DNA from: Paracoccaceae bacterium
Lineage (GTDB): Bacteria > Pseudomonadota > Alphaproteobacteria > Rhodobacterales > Rhodobacteraceae
NCBI GenBank assembly: GCA_028874915.1
Contig: JAPPHA010000032.1
Span: 167,176-231,175 of the forward strand
Direction: 5' to 3'
DNA length: 64,000 bases
The notes under the pieces are model-generated. The model had not been told where the DNA came from, searched no databases, and was given only the letters and a program-made list of their open reading frames with translations. A program made the position numbers and the translations under genes. Positions within the stretch are counted from its first letter, which is position 1. Each line of letters starts with the position of its first letter. This document shows, piece by piece, positions 36,845-46,380 of this stretch.

Positions 36845-37824
36845 TCCGTTCTGCCTGCGGGTATCTCTGCCGGCCTTGAACGGAAGCACCAGGCGCAGGC
36901 GTGCCGTGCTGCCCCGTCGATCCCTGGTACTCCAAAAGGTCCAACGAAGATCGCAGTTGCGGGTTCGCCCCGGGCATTCGGCAACGGTGCCGGGTATCGG
37001 GTCAATCTTCAGTGCATCCACGATCTGGCATTCGCCGAGCGGGCTGTCGACGTCTCCGGGATCCGGACGCTCGAAGCACGGACCCTGTAAACGACCGTCC
37101 CTGATCGAGCGGAACAGAAACAGGCCGCTGCTCGAAGTCCGGCCATGGCGACCTCACGGGACCGTCGCGATACCCTCCCGGCTCGAACTCGCGCGTTGAA
37201 CTGATGGCTGCAAGGTGTGTTGATAGACAGGGATCGACCCAAAATGTCGAATTCGTCCGACGATGTCGCGAAACCGTAAACAGGAGATCTGGCACTAGCC
37301 AATTCGACGACGTCGAGTTCGTTTCGCCTACAATCAGGGCAACAATTCAGCGGCTTTGTGGCCGTGCCGAACTCCTCAAATGCTTCAGTGTGGCACTCTT
37401 TGCGGGAGTCCTGACAGCGCGACAAGTCTGGGGACATTCGCCGAATCGACGATTTCGACCGGATGTCGGTTTTTCCGTTTTCGGCCCTGTTCCCTGTCCA
37501 CTGCAGGACTGCATGAAGATCACAGGGTATTCCCGAGGACGAGAGTCATGTGTCCGATCCGTTTCCGGGGCGCAGGTGAGTCCGCATCGCGATGTTTCCT
37601 GGACCGGTCCACTACTCTTTGTTCCCGGGTTTGACGACTCCAGGGCCCAAGCGCACAATGGTCCGGACGGCGATCGTCAAGGGAATATGCCTTCCGTGTC
37701 CCGGAATCGGATGTGACAAGTCAAATCGACCTGCCGCGCTGATTGGGAGTACTCACGTCTCCGGAGTCGAGTCCTGTCCGGGTCGTTTGTGTCCCGAACG
37801 GAGCCCGCCTCTTCGGCAACACGA
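36845..37824. other. Gene-free stretch between BASS and zincin genes
   Basis: 980 bp. A minus-strand frame at about 37009-37437 has a Cys-rich, protein-like N-terminus but no recognisable family, and stops or frame competition surround it. No repeat or RNA gene was identified. Confidence 0.4.
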
Positions 37825-38244
37825 ATGGACGTCGAACGTATGGACTGGACAGACGCAACCGCCCCGGACGCTGCCGAAATCGAAGCCATGGCGCGTGATG
37901 CCGTTGAGAGCCTGCCGGAGATGTTCCGGGATTCAGCGAAGGCCGTGGTGCTTCATGTCAAGGATTTTGCCACTGACGATATTCTCGAATCCCTCGGACT
38001 TGACGATCCCTTCGAAGTCACCGGACTCTATGACGGCATTCCCCTGACTGAAAAGTCCGTATCGGACCAGCCGGAGCAACCGGACACGATCTGGCTGTTT
38101 CGTCGCCCAATTCTCGAAGAATGGGTGGAACGTGGCGACGTGGCTTTGGCCAAACTTGTGGCCCATGTCATGATTCACGAGATTGCCCACCACTTTGGTT
38201 GGACGGACGATGACATCGCCGCCATTGACGCATGGTGGACTTGA
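37825..38244 (+). CDS. Zincin-like metallopeptidase family protein
   Basis: 139 residues. HEIAHHFG at 118-125 gives the HExxH zinc motif, followed by TDDDIAAID, typical of a small cytoplasmic zincin family (PF06262-like) found across alphaproteobacteria. The N-terminus near MDWTDATAPDAAEIEAMA fits the family start, so ATG 37840 is equally possible. No clear SD at either. The biological role of this family is not established. Confidence 0.88.
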   Translation: MDVERMDWTDATAPDAAEIEAMARDAVESLPEMFRDSAKAVVLHVKDFATDDILESLGLDDPFEVTGLYDGIPLTEKSVSDQPEQPDTIWLFRRPILEEWVERGDVALAKLVAHVMIHEIAHHFGWTDDDIAAIDAWWT

Positions 38245-38387
38245 AGCCCATCTCCGAGTGGCCCCGGATTTCCGATGAATGGCCACGAAACCTGGTTGAT
38301 TGCCTGCGGCGGTGAATCCTTGTCTCGCCGCATTCGGCTTGCCGGTCGCAAAAGGGCCACCCGGGTGTCGTACGCGCAGGTCCTCAG

Positions 38388-38795
38388 TCAGGGCGTCTCG
38401 ACATTGAACCAGCGTTCAAATCGGTCGTGCAAATCCAGCCACTGCCGAACGACGTCACTGCCACCCCGTATCTTGGCCCCTTCGTTGGCGGCAGCATCAA
38501 GCGTGAGCGAGCTGGTCGACAACAGTTCCGGCTGACTCTGTGCGAGGCAAAGCGTGGCACTGGACGTCGAACCCGGTTTGGCGGAATCCAACTCGACGTT
38601 GAGACCGAAACGAACGCACTCGGTCTGCCGGGCGATACAAACCTCGACCGGTGTTTCATCGACCTCGAAGTCGAGCCGAAGGTCTACGCACCGTGCTCTT
38701 TCGGGGTCAAGCCGGAACGCCATTACGTCGAACCTGTCCTGGCGTCCAAGAATTCCCGCAAGATCCTCGTTCTCAAAAATTGATTGAGCCAAGTT
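38388..38795 (-). pseudogene. C-terminal remnant of an alkylsulfatase (SCP2-like domain)
   Basis: About 135 residues match the SCP2-like C-terminal domain of BDS1/SdsA-type alkylsulfatases. The start RFDVMAFRLDPERA corresponds to the family's LFD-x-LAIRLN. The end reads LSTSSLTLDAAANEGAKI, GGSDVVRQWLDLHDRFERWF and NVETP, matching the family's FDPWFNIVTP finish. The metallo-beta-lactamase catalytic domain with its HxHxDH metal site is absent upstream, so this is a dead fragment. The frame runs on upstream for a while without family similarity. Confidence 0.7.
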
Positions 38796-39235
38796 ACAGC
38801 GCGGCCACACGGTCCTTTCTACAGCGAGCGAGACAGTGCTATAATTGCGAACGTCGGGAATACCGGCAGTTCGTTGGCGGGTTCGCGGGGAATGTCTTCC
38901 GGCCGACTGATCGGCAGGCGGACAAGTCATGGCTTACGAACCGGTCTGCAGCCCCACTGTGAAAAGCGATTCTCGTTTGGCTAACGCGGGGACATGATGG
39001 TGCGTGGACTGTATTGCGCAACCCAGGACGCATGGCCAGGAACATACGCTGCAATCTCGGGGCCAAGGACCTGTTGTTGACGAAAACCGGCATCGGCAGC
39101 GCCCGCAATTCGACCGCACGGCTGGGACACGCCGAACAATGGGCCATCCAATTCGATCGTAGCGGCGCAGCGGCACATGTTCCAACGGGTTGAACGTGGG
39201 AATGCTGAACGGTGGCCGCAAAGGACAGGACCTTT
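38796..39235. other. Gene-free stretch upstream of NUDIX gene
   Basis: 440 bp in which the catalytic domain of the alkylsulfatase would be expected but is not found on any frame. No other feature. Confidence 0.4.
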
Positions 39236-39688
39236 ATGAATCATCGTATTTCGGTCGGTGCGCTGGTCTTGCGGAACGAGCGGCTCTTGCTCGTCCACCG
39301 TTTCGTGCCCGGAGAGCATGACTATTGGGTGCCACCGGGTGGCGGGGTCGAAGACGACGAAGAACTCGAGGCGGCCGTCGCCCGCGAGACCTTTGAAGAA
39401 ACTCGGATCGTGGTCAGGGCAAAGCGCCTCGCGTATATTGACGAGTTGATCGACAGCGGTGGAAGAATGGTCAAATTCTGGTTCGTCGCGGAGTACCTGT
39501 CCGGCGAAATCGACACTGGCGCGAACCCGGCCGGTGAAGAATGTATTTCCAGCGCAGGCTGGTTCGCGCAGAACGCCCTGCCGTCTGGCCACGTATTTCC
39601 GGCGATTTTGCGCGCCGAGTTTTGGGAGCACCAAAAGGAAGGGTTCGACCACGTTAGAAGATTGCCCTTGAGGACATCTGTTTTCTGA
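39236..39688 (+). CDS. NUDIX hydrolase
   Basis: 150 residues from the ATG at 39236, preceded by AGGACAGG. The Nudix box spans about 33-58 (GGVEDDEELEAAVARETFEE), matching GX5EX7REUXEE with the later Gly replaced by Arg (ETRIVV). Such enzymes cleave nucleoside diphosphate-linked compounds; the substrate cannot be told. Single-gene unit in a gene-poor region. Confidence 0.92.
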   Translation: MNHRISVGALVLRNERLLLVHRFVPGEHDYWVPPGGGVEDDEELEAAVARETFEETRIVVRAKRLAYIDELIDSGGRMVKFWFVAEYLSGEIDTGANPAGEECISSAGWFAQNALPSGHVFPAILRAEFWEHQKEGFDHVRRLPLRTSVF

Positions 39689-40712
39689 CGAACGCGCAGT
39701 CGTGCCGATAGCAGTGCAACGATTGCCTTCATTTTGTTTGCCGTGAATTTATTCGCCGGGCCGGGCGCCCACCGGCCGTGGCGTGGCTTAACCGTACCTC
39801 TTTTACTGTTCTGTTTTCCGCAACAGCCGGACCGTGGCCATCTGGCTGTTCGTCAATCCCTGCCGAATTCCTGTTGGCCCTTCGAGCCCGTCTTCGGCGG
39901 TGGCGGTTGTGTCAGTGGGGCAACGGCTGCAACACCTTCCAGTTCACCCGGCAGTTTCTGCGATCGCCACTGGGCCATAGGACTCCGAACCGGCCAAGCT
40001 GGCGCAGCCACTGTGAGGCGTTGCGGTTCACTATAAACGCGTCAGTATCGGTCCCAGGATCCCGGCAGGGGTCCTCATCGCGGGACATGCCGTACATGAT
40101 GCGTATGGACCCCTTCCATGATACTCATGTCTGTAGAACTTCGCACAGGCTGGAATCTCGCGATCTGTGAAAAACTCCGGCCTGTCGCACGGAGCCAAGC
40201 TGGGTAACCTGTCAAGAAGGGTTCCCCCACATCGAGCTCGGAGAGGAACAGCGGGGCTTCGCTCCGCAGGGCGGGTCGAACCGACCGGGACTGGGTTCAC
40301 AGGAACCGTGCGCGAGCGTGGACGGCCTGTCCTCCCTGCGTCTCTTCGCGTCCTGAATGGATGCCGGGGCGATGTCGGAAACGTCCTGAAAACCCTGGCA
40401 TTCGGGCCGGGAAGGAAAACGCCAGGCACGTCCTCGGGAACCAACCAACAGGTCAAGTGGCGGCATCGTTGAGCAAGAGGTGCCGCTAACCATGTCGGAA
40501 CGCAATCGTGAATTCGACCGAGGATCACGATCGACACCTCTCGCCGGTGCGCGGACCCTCGGGATCTTGGTGGTCCCCAATCATAATTGCAGTTCGCCGG
40601 AACCAACGTGCGTTTCGGCCCCGTGTCGGAATCGACCCCACAGTCAATCCATTCCCGTGACGGTCGTGATTCTGTCGCCGTCGCTGCGATCGGGCGGATT
40701 GAGCTCCAACAT
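39689..40712. other. Gene-free stretch between NUDIX and nuclease-like genes
   Basis: 1.0 kb; several overlapping open frames on both strands but none with recognisable sequence, a start with SD, or consistent coding character. Nothing further supported. Confidence 0.4.
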
Positions 40713-41255
40713 TCAAAATCCGTCCGCTTCGGGCAATCCCAGAACGCTCCAGTTTTCGCGCCAAGGTTCGAGCCAACCGAAACTATACTGGTCGATAGTG
40801 TCCCTTCCTTCCTCCGTACTCGGCTTGATGCTGGAATAGTCAGGCAACAGCCGGCGCACGTTGCTGTCCTTGTGTGGGCGACCTGCTTTTCCGGGTGTAT
40901 CCAGCCACACGCGGTGGGTGTTCCGAATACAGTCCGCCACCACGTTCGACGGGAGGATATAGGAGACGGTTGGGTCGGACGGTTGCCGACCGACATCGAC
41001 AAGGATGTAGAACAGATCGTCGGCCACCATGGTCTCGTGCTTCGGCTTCATGTGCCAGCCCTTGTCCCTTTCGATGTCACGGCGAGTCTTCACCTTGATG
41101 GCACATAACTTCTCGCTGTTCTCATCGGTGACCAGAATGTCCATGTCTTGCGCCCAATCCGGTGCCGGAATCGCGATCCACCCACGCCTCAACAACTGGC
41201 TGAGCACATGATACTCGCCTGAGGCACCCACAAGAGTCGAATTGATCCTGTGCAT
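40713..41255 (-). CDS. PD-(D/E)XK nuclease-like protein
   Basis: 180 residues. GASGEYHVLSQLLRRGWIAIP with Glu14, then DMDILVT with Asp39, then CAIKVKT (53-56) follow the order of an endonuclease-like core, seen in small alphaproteobacterial proteins of unknown role. The usual catalytic (D/E/Q)xK is IKVK here, so the acidic or Gln residue before the Lys is missing. The second half (VADDLFYILVDVG, YILPSNVVADCI, HRVWLDTPGKAGRPH) is conserved in the same family. No clear partner; no SD seen before the ATG. Confidence 0.7.
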   Translation of the reverse strand: MHRINSTLVGASGEYHVLSQLLRRGWIAIPAPDWAQDMDILVTDENSEKLCAIKVKTRRDIERDKGWHMKPKHETMVADDLFYILVDVGRQPSDPTVSYILPSNVVADCIRNTHRVWLDTPGKAGRPHKDSNVRRLLPDYSSIKPSTEEGRDTIDQYSFGWLEPWRENWSVLGLPEADGF

Positions 41256-41844
41256 AAGGTCAGAGTTGCCCTTCAGGCAGGGGCTTCACCGGTACAAATC
41301 CACTTACGCCAACCGGGCAAAGCCCGCCCCAGCTGTCGCAAGCGCTTCGTCCAACGTCTGTCCGGTCCCCGTGGCGCATCGCGCATTTGCGGCCGTTGCG
41401 AAGGAAGGCCTCTCGAATCCGTCGGAATACCCGCCTCCCGGCCCTGTCCCGAATGCTTGCTCGACTTTCCTCATGCGTCAGCTTCCGCCCCTGTCTCGAT
41501 GTGCCGTGCTGTTTCGAGAATTCTCCAGGACCTGTCACAGTCAACGGGCGCCGGATTCACCATGACCGCGAATTCGCCCCTTCGGACGAAGACTTCCCGG
41601 GTCCGGTGGTGTGCGGGGCATTCCTCGCGTTGTCGTTCGTCCGCATGGCCGATCCGGTTTCGCACGATTGCGCCGCTCTTCAACCGGGAACCGGTCGGTG
41701 CACGCACGCCTGCGCAAAGGTGTCGGTGTGGACTTCAGCGAGACGCGAATGCAAATCCGGTGACCAACGGCCAACTCTCCATGCGCGCACCCGCGACCGC
41801 CGCCGACGTGGCGCCTCGGGCAAGTCCCGCCTTCGCCGTCCCGT
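41256..41844. other. Gene-free stretch
   Basis: 589 bp between two minus-strand genes. A minus-strand frame ending at 41471 (reading FVRRGEFAVMVNPAPVD) looks somewhat protein-like and may be a remnant, but no family was recognised. Confidence 0.35.
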
Positions 41845-42795
41845 CTATTCGGCGACAACAGCATTTGCCTCACGCCTGGCGCCGAACGCACCGACGATGT
41901 TCAGGCTCTCGAAGATGCCGGCCGCTTCGGCGTGTCCGGGGCCATAGAGCGCTCCGTGGATACGGTGGCCGCGCCCGCCCTTCCGGTAGTTGCCGTCTTC
42001 GGTGACAGGAACGTCTGTGAACGTCACCGCGCGGGTCGAATGCGGCTCTCTCCGGTCGAGGTTGACGATATCGGTGAAGGCCGCGTTCATCGAACCGCCG
42101 CCGGCCATGGTGAAGATCAGCGCGGCATCGCCTTGCAGGATGTCCCCGCGGAAGGGACCGGCGTGCGTCGTGCCCACCATGACGCCGCGCCAGGTCGCAG
42201 TGCCTTCGGGCCTTGTGCCGGTCAGCTTTCCGCCGACCAGCGAACTCCTGACATTCGACATGAGGTGGAAGCCGTCCTCGAGCTCGCCGGCGAACTTGAC
42301 GGTCTGGACGGCGAAGGCGCTGTGGTACAGCCATGATCCGTAGGAGCGGAAGTCGATATACCCCTCGTAGCCTGCGAGCTTCTCGTTGAACGCCTCGACG
42401 GTGGTGACGCCGTTCCTGGTAAGGATGGGCCGGCGGTCACCGAATTCGTCCGAAAGGTCGAACTTGTCGATCGTGGCGGTCTGCCCGGTGGTCTCGTTGG
42501 TGACCGTGCAAACGGGTCCGGAGCAAACAGGGGCAATGTAGTAGTATGGATACTCCGGGTGGTTGGACTCGACGAACCAAGCGGAATAGAGCAGCGAGTC
42601 GCTCAGGGCGAAGACGCGCCGGGCCCGGGCTTCCTGGACCTCGTAGGTCTCCGCGGGCGCGACGGACCTGGTGAGTTGGAGCGTTTCCGCGCCACCGACC
42701 CAGTCGTGGCCCTCGTCACTGGCGCAGCCGGAAAGCGCCAGCGCCAGCGCCGCCAACGCAGGGAATGAAGACATTCCGAGCCACCGGGAATGCAA
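41845..42795 (-). CDS. TbpB-like surface lipoprotein
   Basis: 316 residues with a lipoprotein signal ending in lipobox LSGC (Cys24). The C-terminal region has the TbpB beta-barrel pattern: ALIFTMAGGGSMNAAFTDIVN, then GRGHRIHGALYGPGHAEAAGIFESLNIVGAFGARR. Relatives bind transferrin, haem or haemophores at the cell surface or act as slam-type substrates. TTG at 42795 with GGAGA upstream gives a basic n-region; ATG at 42774 is the alternative. A 19-bp palindrome about 150 nt upstream resembles an iron-responsive box. Confidence 0.75.
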   Translation of the reverse strand: MHSRWLGMSSFPALAALALALSGCASDEGHDWVGGAETLQLTRSVAPAETYEVQEARARRVFALSDSLLYSAWFVESNHPEYPYYYIAPVCSGPVCTVTNETTGQTATIDKFDLSDEFGDRRPILTRNGVTTVEAFNEKLAGYEGYIDFRSYGSWLYHSAFAVQTVKFAGELEDGFHLMSNVRSSLVGGKLTGTRPEGTATWRGVMVGTTHAGPFRGDILQGDAALIFTMAGGGSMNAAFTDIVNLDRREPHSTRAVTFTDVPVTEDGNYRKGGRGHRIHGALYGPGHAEAAGIFESLNIVGAFGARREANAVVAE

Positions 42796-43382
42796 GTTTG
42801 GGGATCTCCTCGCGCTTCATGTGAGATTGCGGGTTGGCGCAGGCTCTCGCTTCGGCGAGCCTGGCCTGTCAATATTATGCACGGCACTATGCGCAGCGCG
42901 TAGAAGAATTACGTAATGATTGCATGTGAAATTCGGGTGTTTTTATGAAGAATTCATAAAGTCCGGGCGCATCTGGCCGCTGCTGTACGATTTCACGGAT
43001 GTAGCCACCCGGTTTCACTCAACGTGGCCGCCACGGGTTCGACAGGATAGCCACCTCTTCGAGGTGGCTGCCATCGGTTGACATTGAGTGTCTTTCCCCT
43101 TCCCGGATTCCAGCGATCCATCCTGGGAGTGTGAAGTGGCGCAGAAGAGACCACGTGAAGGCCCCACCGACACTGCCGACCGACGTGGATGATCCAAACC
43201 TGGATGGCCCGGCTGTCGCTCGGCGAAGCCGGCACAGTCCTGCTGATTGTCGCATTCCAAACCGTGCTCGGCACCGTTCTCGAGGACGTGGCGAGATCAA
43301 TTCTGACCACCCGGCGTTCGCTCGTCAGATCCACATCCTTGGGCTCGACGCCGCGTTTCAGGGCAGTTTGGCAGCTTGCCGG
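42796..43382. other. AT-richer stretch upstream of the TbpB-like gene
   Basis: 587 bp. 42890-42965 is distinctly AT-rich compared with the window and contains the palindrome at 42942-42960. The remainder shows no gene. Confidence 0.45.
42942..42960. promoter_or_regulatory. 19-bp palindrome, possible operator of the TbpB-like gene
   Basis: TTTATGAAGAATTCATAAA: two perfect 8-bp arms with a 3-nt centre, about 150 nt upstream of the lipoprotein start. It resembles the Irr-type iron control element (TTTAGAA-N3-TTCTAAA) with one extra base in each arm. Iron regulation of a TbpB-like gene would make sense; this is inference. Confidence 0.4.
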
Positions 43383-44237
43383 TCAGCCGACCGGAATGAT
43401 CATTCCGTCCCGGCCGACGGTTGTGGGTCCTGTCCAGGTTGTCGCCACCTCGCCGAACCAGTCCGCGTCGGCAAATTCCGGGTCATCGGCTGGAACGAGG
43501 TGGTTGAGCACGAGATGTCTAACTCCGGCCATGGAGGCGATTCTTCCGGCATCGGCTGCCGTCGTATGCGAGGCCAGCAGGTGCTGGCGCAGCCGCGTAG
43601 CGCCGGGAGTACGCCTGACGATGGACTCGACGCCAGCCGGAAGCATTGCTTCATGCACGAGCACATCGGCACCCCGGGCGAAGTCGGCGAGCGGCGGGAA
43701 ATACGCGGTATCGGATGAGAAGACGACACTCGCGTGGCTGCTCTCGAAACGGAGCGCGAAGCAATCTGTTACCGGCGGATGGTCAACCCGAAGTGCGGAG
43801 ACCATCAACCCGTTGAGCGATTCGCGGAACCCTTCGTCGATTTTCGAGAGGCGGACCAGATCGAGAAGTTCGGGGCGGCCTTCGTCCGCGATGCGGATCG
43901 TCCGGTCATACGCCATCGAGGCCAGGAACCCGTCCCAGTATGCACCGATCCCTTCCGGACCGAAAACCGTAATCGGGCGGCACAGACCCGTGGTCCAGGC
44001 CGTGTAAATCAACGGTCCGAGTTCCAGCAGATGGTCCGAATGCAGGTGAGTGATGAAAATCGCGCCAATCTCCGGAAGCGACAGCCCCGCCTCGACAGCG
44101 CTGCGCGTCGCGCCGATTCCGCAATCGACCAATATCGTCTGGCCAGCCATCGTCAACAGGATGGACGTGGGCATGGCACCCCTCTGTCGAACAGACGGCC
44201 CGCCCTTAACGCCGAGAAGCGTGATCTGATCGTGCAT
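43383..44237 (-). CDS. MBL-fold metallohydrolase (RNase Z/arylsulfatase-like)
   Basis: 284 residues from the ATG at 44237, GGGAGAT 6-7 nt upstream. The metal motif HLHSDH is at 64-69. Later VFSSDTAYFPPL and LVHEAMLP give the bridging Asp and further ligands, and LASHTTAADAGRIA and LVLNHLVP the C-terminal His ligands. GIGATRS and PEIGAIFITHLHSDH resemble RNase Z-type and AtsA-like MBL proteins. Cytoplasmic; substrate unknown. Isolated, minus strand. Confidence 0.88.
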   Translation of the reverse strand: MHDQITLLGVKGGPSVRQRGAMPTSILLTMAGQTILVDCGIGATRSAVEAGLSLPEIGAIFITHLHSDHLLELGPLIYTAWTTGLCRPITVFGPEGIGAYWDGFLASMAYDRTIRIADEGRPELLDLVRLSKIDEGFRESLNGLMVSALRVDHPPVTDCFALRFESSHASVVFSSDTAYFPPLADFARGADVLVHEAMLPAGVESIVRRTPGATRLRQHLLASHTTAADAGRIASMAGVRHLVLNHLVPADDPEFADADWFGEVATTWTGPTTVGRDGMIIPVG

Positions 44238-44705
44238 AGCCGTATCTCCCTGACCCCATGTGAACCCGGACACCAACGGGCGTTGGTGGGTTTCCTGGAC
44301 CGCCTCCGGATGTCCATTGTCACGCCGTCGCAATGCGCGGCCTGAGCACGGCGCCCTGCATTCGTCCTGGCCCGGCCGGCCCTCGCACGGGAGACTCCGC
44401 CGGCCCGTTCACGGTGGACAATGCGTTTTCCATGGCGAAGGATTCGCTGTCAACGGCCGTTGACAGCTCGACTCCCGGCGTTCGCGGCGAGGCCGAGTGG
44501 CAGGTGCCGATGACGAACGTCGGCCGCCGGGGCGGCTTCCAGTTCAGCTTCCACGAGGCCTCGGGGTGCCACGGAGACGATTCAGAACAGGCGCCTCAAG
44601 TTCGGCCTTAACGCGAGGGGCGGTGCCGCCAAATCCGATGGTTTCGTCGAGATGACGGCGGCATCCGGGCCTGGCCGGAAGCAGTACACCATTCATCGGC
44701 ACCCC
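44238..44705. other. Gene-free stretch
   Basis: 468 bp between the MBL gene and the hyuB remnant. No recognisable gene, repeat or hairpin. Confidence 0.35.
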
Positions 44706-45531
44706 TCAGACAGCTGGAAACGACTTCCCTTCTTCGCCAAGTCCACCGCCACCTGGCGTCTTCATGACAAACACGTCATCGGCCTTCATTTGGGTTTCGT
44801 CGTTCCCCGGCAGTTTCTCGATTGTCCCGTCGTAGCGTTGAACAGAGTTTTCGCCGGGCATTCCGTCTTGATCACCGCTTGCACCGAACGGAACGGTTTC
44901 CCGGTGCGACGACAAGACGGTGACCGTCATCGGTTCCAGGAACCGCAGTTTGCGCACAATGCCATCGCCCCGGAATTCTCCGGCTCCGCCGGAGCCGGTC
45001 CGAATAGAGAATTCGTCCACCCTGTCCGGGAAGCGGCTTTCCAGCACTTCCGGGCCCGTCATTCGGGTGTTTGCCATGTGGCTGTGCACGGCACTTGCGC
45101 CGGCAAAGCCGTCACCCGCTCCTGTGCCGCCGCAGATTGTTTCGTAATTTTGAAATTTGTCTTTGCCGTAAACGACGTTGTTCATGGTGCCCTTCGGCGC
45201 AACAATCTCGATTGGTTTCAGGCTCCCCTCGTTCATCGGAATGTCTGCGTCTACGAATGTCCGGAAAACGTAGAGGACCACGGCGCGGCAGATAGAAACC
45301 GAGGCATTGTAGTTCATTCCGTCCTGGGGAGACATTCCCGTAAATTCGATCGAGGCGGTGCGTTTGACGTGATCCACCGATATCTGAACCTCGATCCGGG
45401 CGCCGTTGTCGAGGGGGATACGTAAACTGAAATACCTTCAGTACATCCGGAACGCGCCGGAGGTTCTCTTCGGTGTTGGCCCGAACATGACCCATGTAAG
45501 CCTGAACGACCTCCAAGACAGAGGTTTTCTT
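44706..45531 (-). pseudogene. Hydantoinase B/5-oxoprolinase subunit, C-terminal remnant
   Basis: A decayed HyuB-type gene. The 5' two-thirds are missing: the remnant starts EVVQAYMGHVRANTEENLRR right after the neighbouring gene. An extra base in a G5 run at 45413-45417 shifts the frame; the next part continues LDNGARIEVQISVDHVKRTASIEFTG. Around 45200 about 45-50 residues are deleted, joining SLKPIEIVAPKGT directly to MNNVVYGKDKF. The end (ETICGGTGAGDGFAGASAVH, SIRTGSGGAGEFRGDGIVRK, TPGGGGLGEEGK) is typical. HyuB with HyuA hydrolyses hydantoins or 5-oxoproline; no hyuA is present. Confidence 0.85.
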
Positions 45532-45534
45532 TTG

Positions 45535-46380
45535 TCAGTCTTCATCCTGGCTTTGAATTTGAAGATCCATTGACCGGACAACCGGAATCTCCGCATCGTC
45601 ATCGATGTCAGTGATCAGCATGTGTCCAGGTTTGTGCGTGATGCAGATTGGCAAGAGTGCCCGCTCAATGGCCACTTGCGGCGTGACACCGCATGCCCAG
45701 AAGACAGGAACCTGACCTTCGCCAATCGAACTCGCGTCTCCCCAGTCCGGAAGACCTATGTCGTCAATTCCGATTTCACCGGGATCTCCCCAATGCAACG
45801 GAGATCCGTGCGCCATAGGGAATTGCTTGCAGATTCTTGAAACTTGCGGAAGGCGGTCCCGGTCAATGGCGCGCATGCTCACAACCATGGGACCCTTGAA
45901 TGGGCCAGCCGCGACCGTATTGATATTCGATCGGTACATGGGCACGGTCTTGTTGTTGTCGATGTGCCAAAGGGTGATGCCGGTTGCCATCAGGGCACGT
46001 TCGAACGTGAATGAGCATCCAAGTGCGAAGGCTACGAATTCGTCATCCCAGAGGTCGACTATGTCGAAACGGGAGTCCACCAACACTCCGTTTTCGTAGA
46101 CATTGTAAGCCGGAACGTCTGTCCTGATGTCGATGTCGCGCCCCAATGTGGACACTTTGGGATCGCCCGTATCCGACACACCGACGAGGGGGCACGGCTT
46201 GGGGTTGCGCAGACAGAAGCGCATGAAGTCCAATGCAAAAGCTTCCGGCAAGATCGCCAGGTTTGCCTGGAGTTTGCCTTGCCCCAGTCCCGCCGTATGC
46301 GATCGGTACGCGCACGTTCTGATGTGATCGCGAACCTTTGCGGCGTCCAAGGACATCAATTCATTGAAACTGCCCTTCAA
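45535..46380 (-). CDS. Putative hydro-lyase, DUF1445 (YcsI/D-glutamate cyclase family)
   Basis: 281 residues from a TTG at 46380, chosen because GAGGAGGA lies 7 nt before it; an ATG at 46419 has no comparable SD and adds a Cys-rich tail. Landmarks: SHTAGLGQGKLQANLAILP, FMRFCLRNPKPCPLVGVSD, ALGCSFTFERALM, VPMYRSNINT, SPLHWGDPGEIGI and VFWACGVTPQ. The family is homologous to part of mammalian D-glutamate cyclase, which interconverts D-glutamate and 5-oxo-D-proline. It is adjacent to a 5-oxoprolinase-type remnant, supporting an oxoproline/D-glutamate link. Confidence 0.88.
   Translation of the reverse strand: MKGSFNELMSLDAAKVRDHIRTCAYRSHTAGLGQGKLQANLAILPEAFALDFMRFCLRNPKPCPLVGVSDTGDPKVSTLGRDIDIRTDVPAYNVYENGVLVDSRFDIVDLWDDEFVAFALGCSFTFERALMATGITLWHIDNNKTVPMYRSNINTVAAGPFKGPMVVSMRAIDRDRLPQVSRICKQFPMAHGSPLHWGDPGEIGIDDIGLPDWGDASSIGEGQVPVFWACGVTPQVAIERALLPICITHKPGHMLITDIDDDAEIPVVRSMDLQIQSQDED

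Noticed and set aside
39689-41002. Several 100-320-codon frames on both strands around the nuclease-like gene
   Set aside because: They overlap one another and the nuclease-like gene, lack SD sequences and show no recognisable motif.
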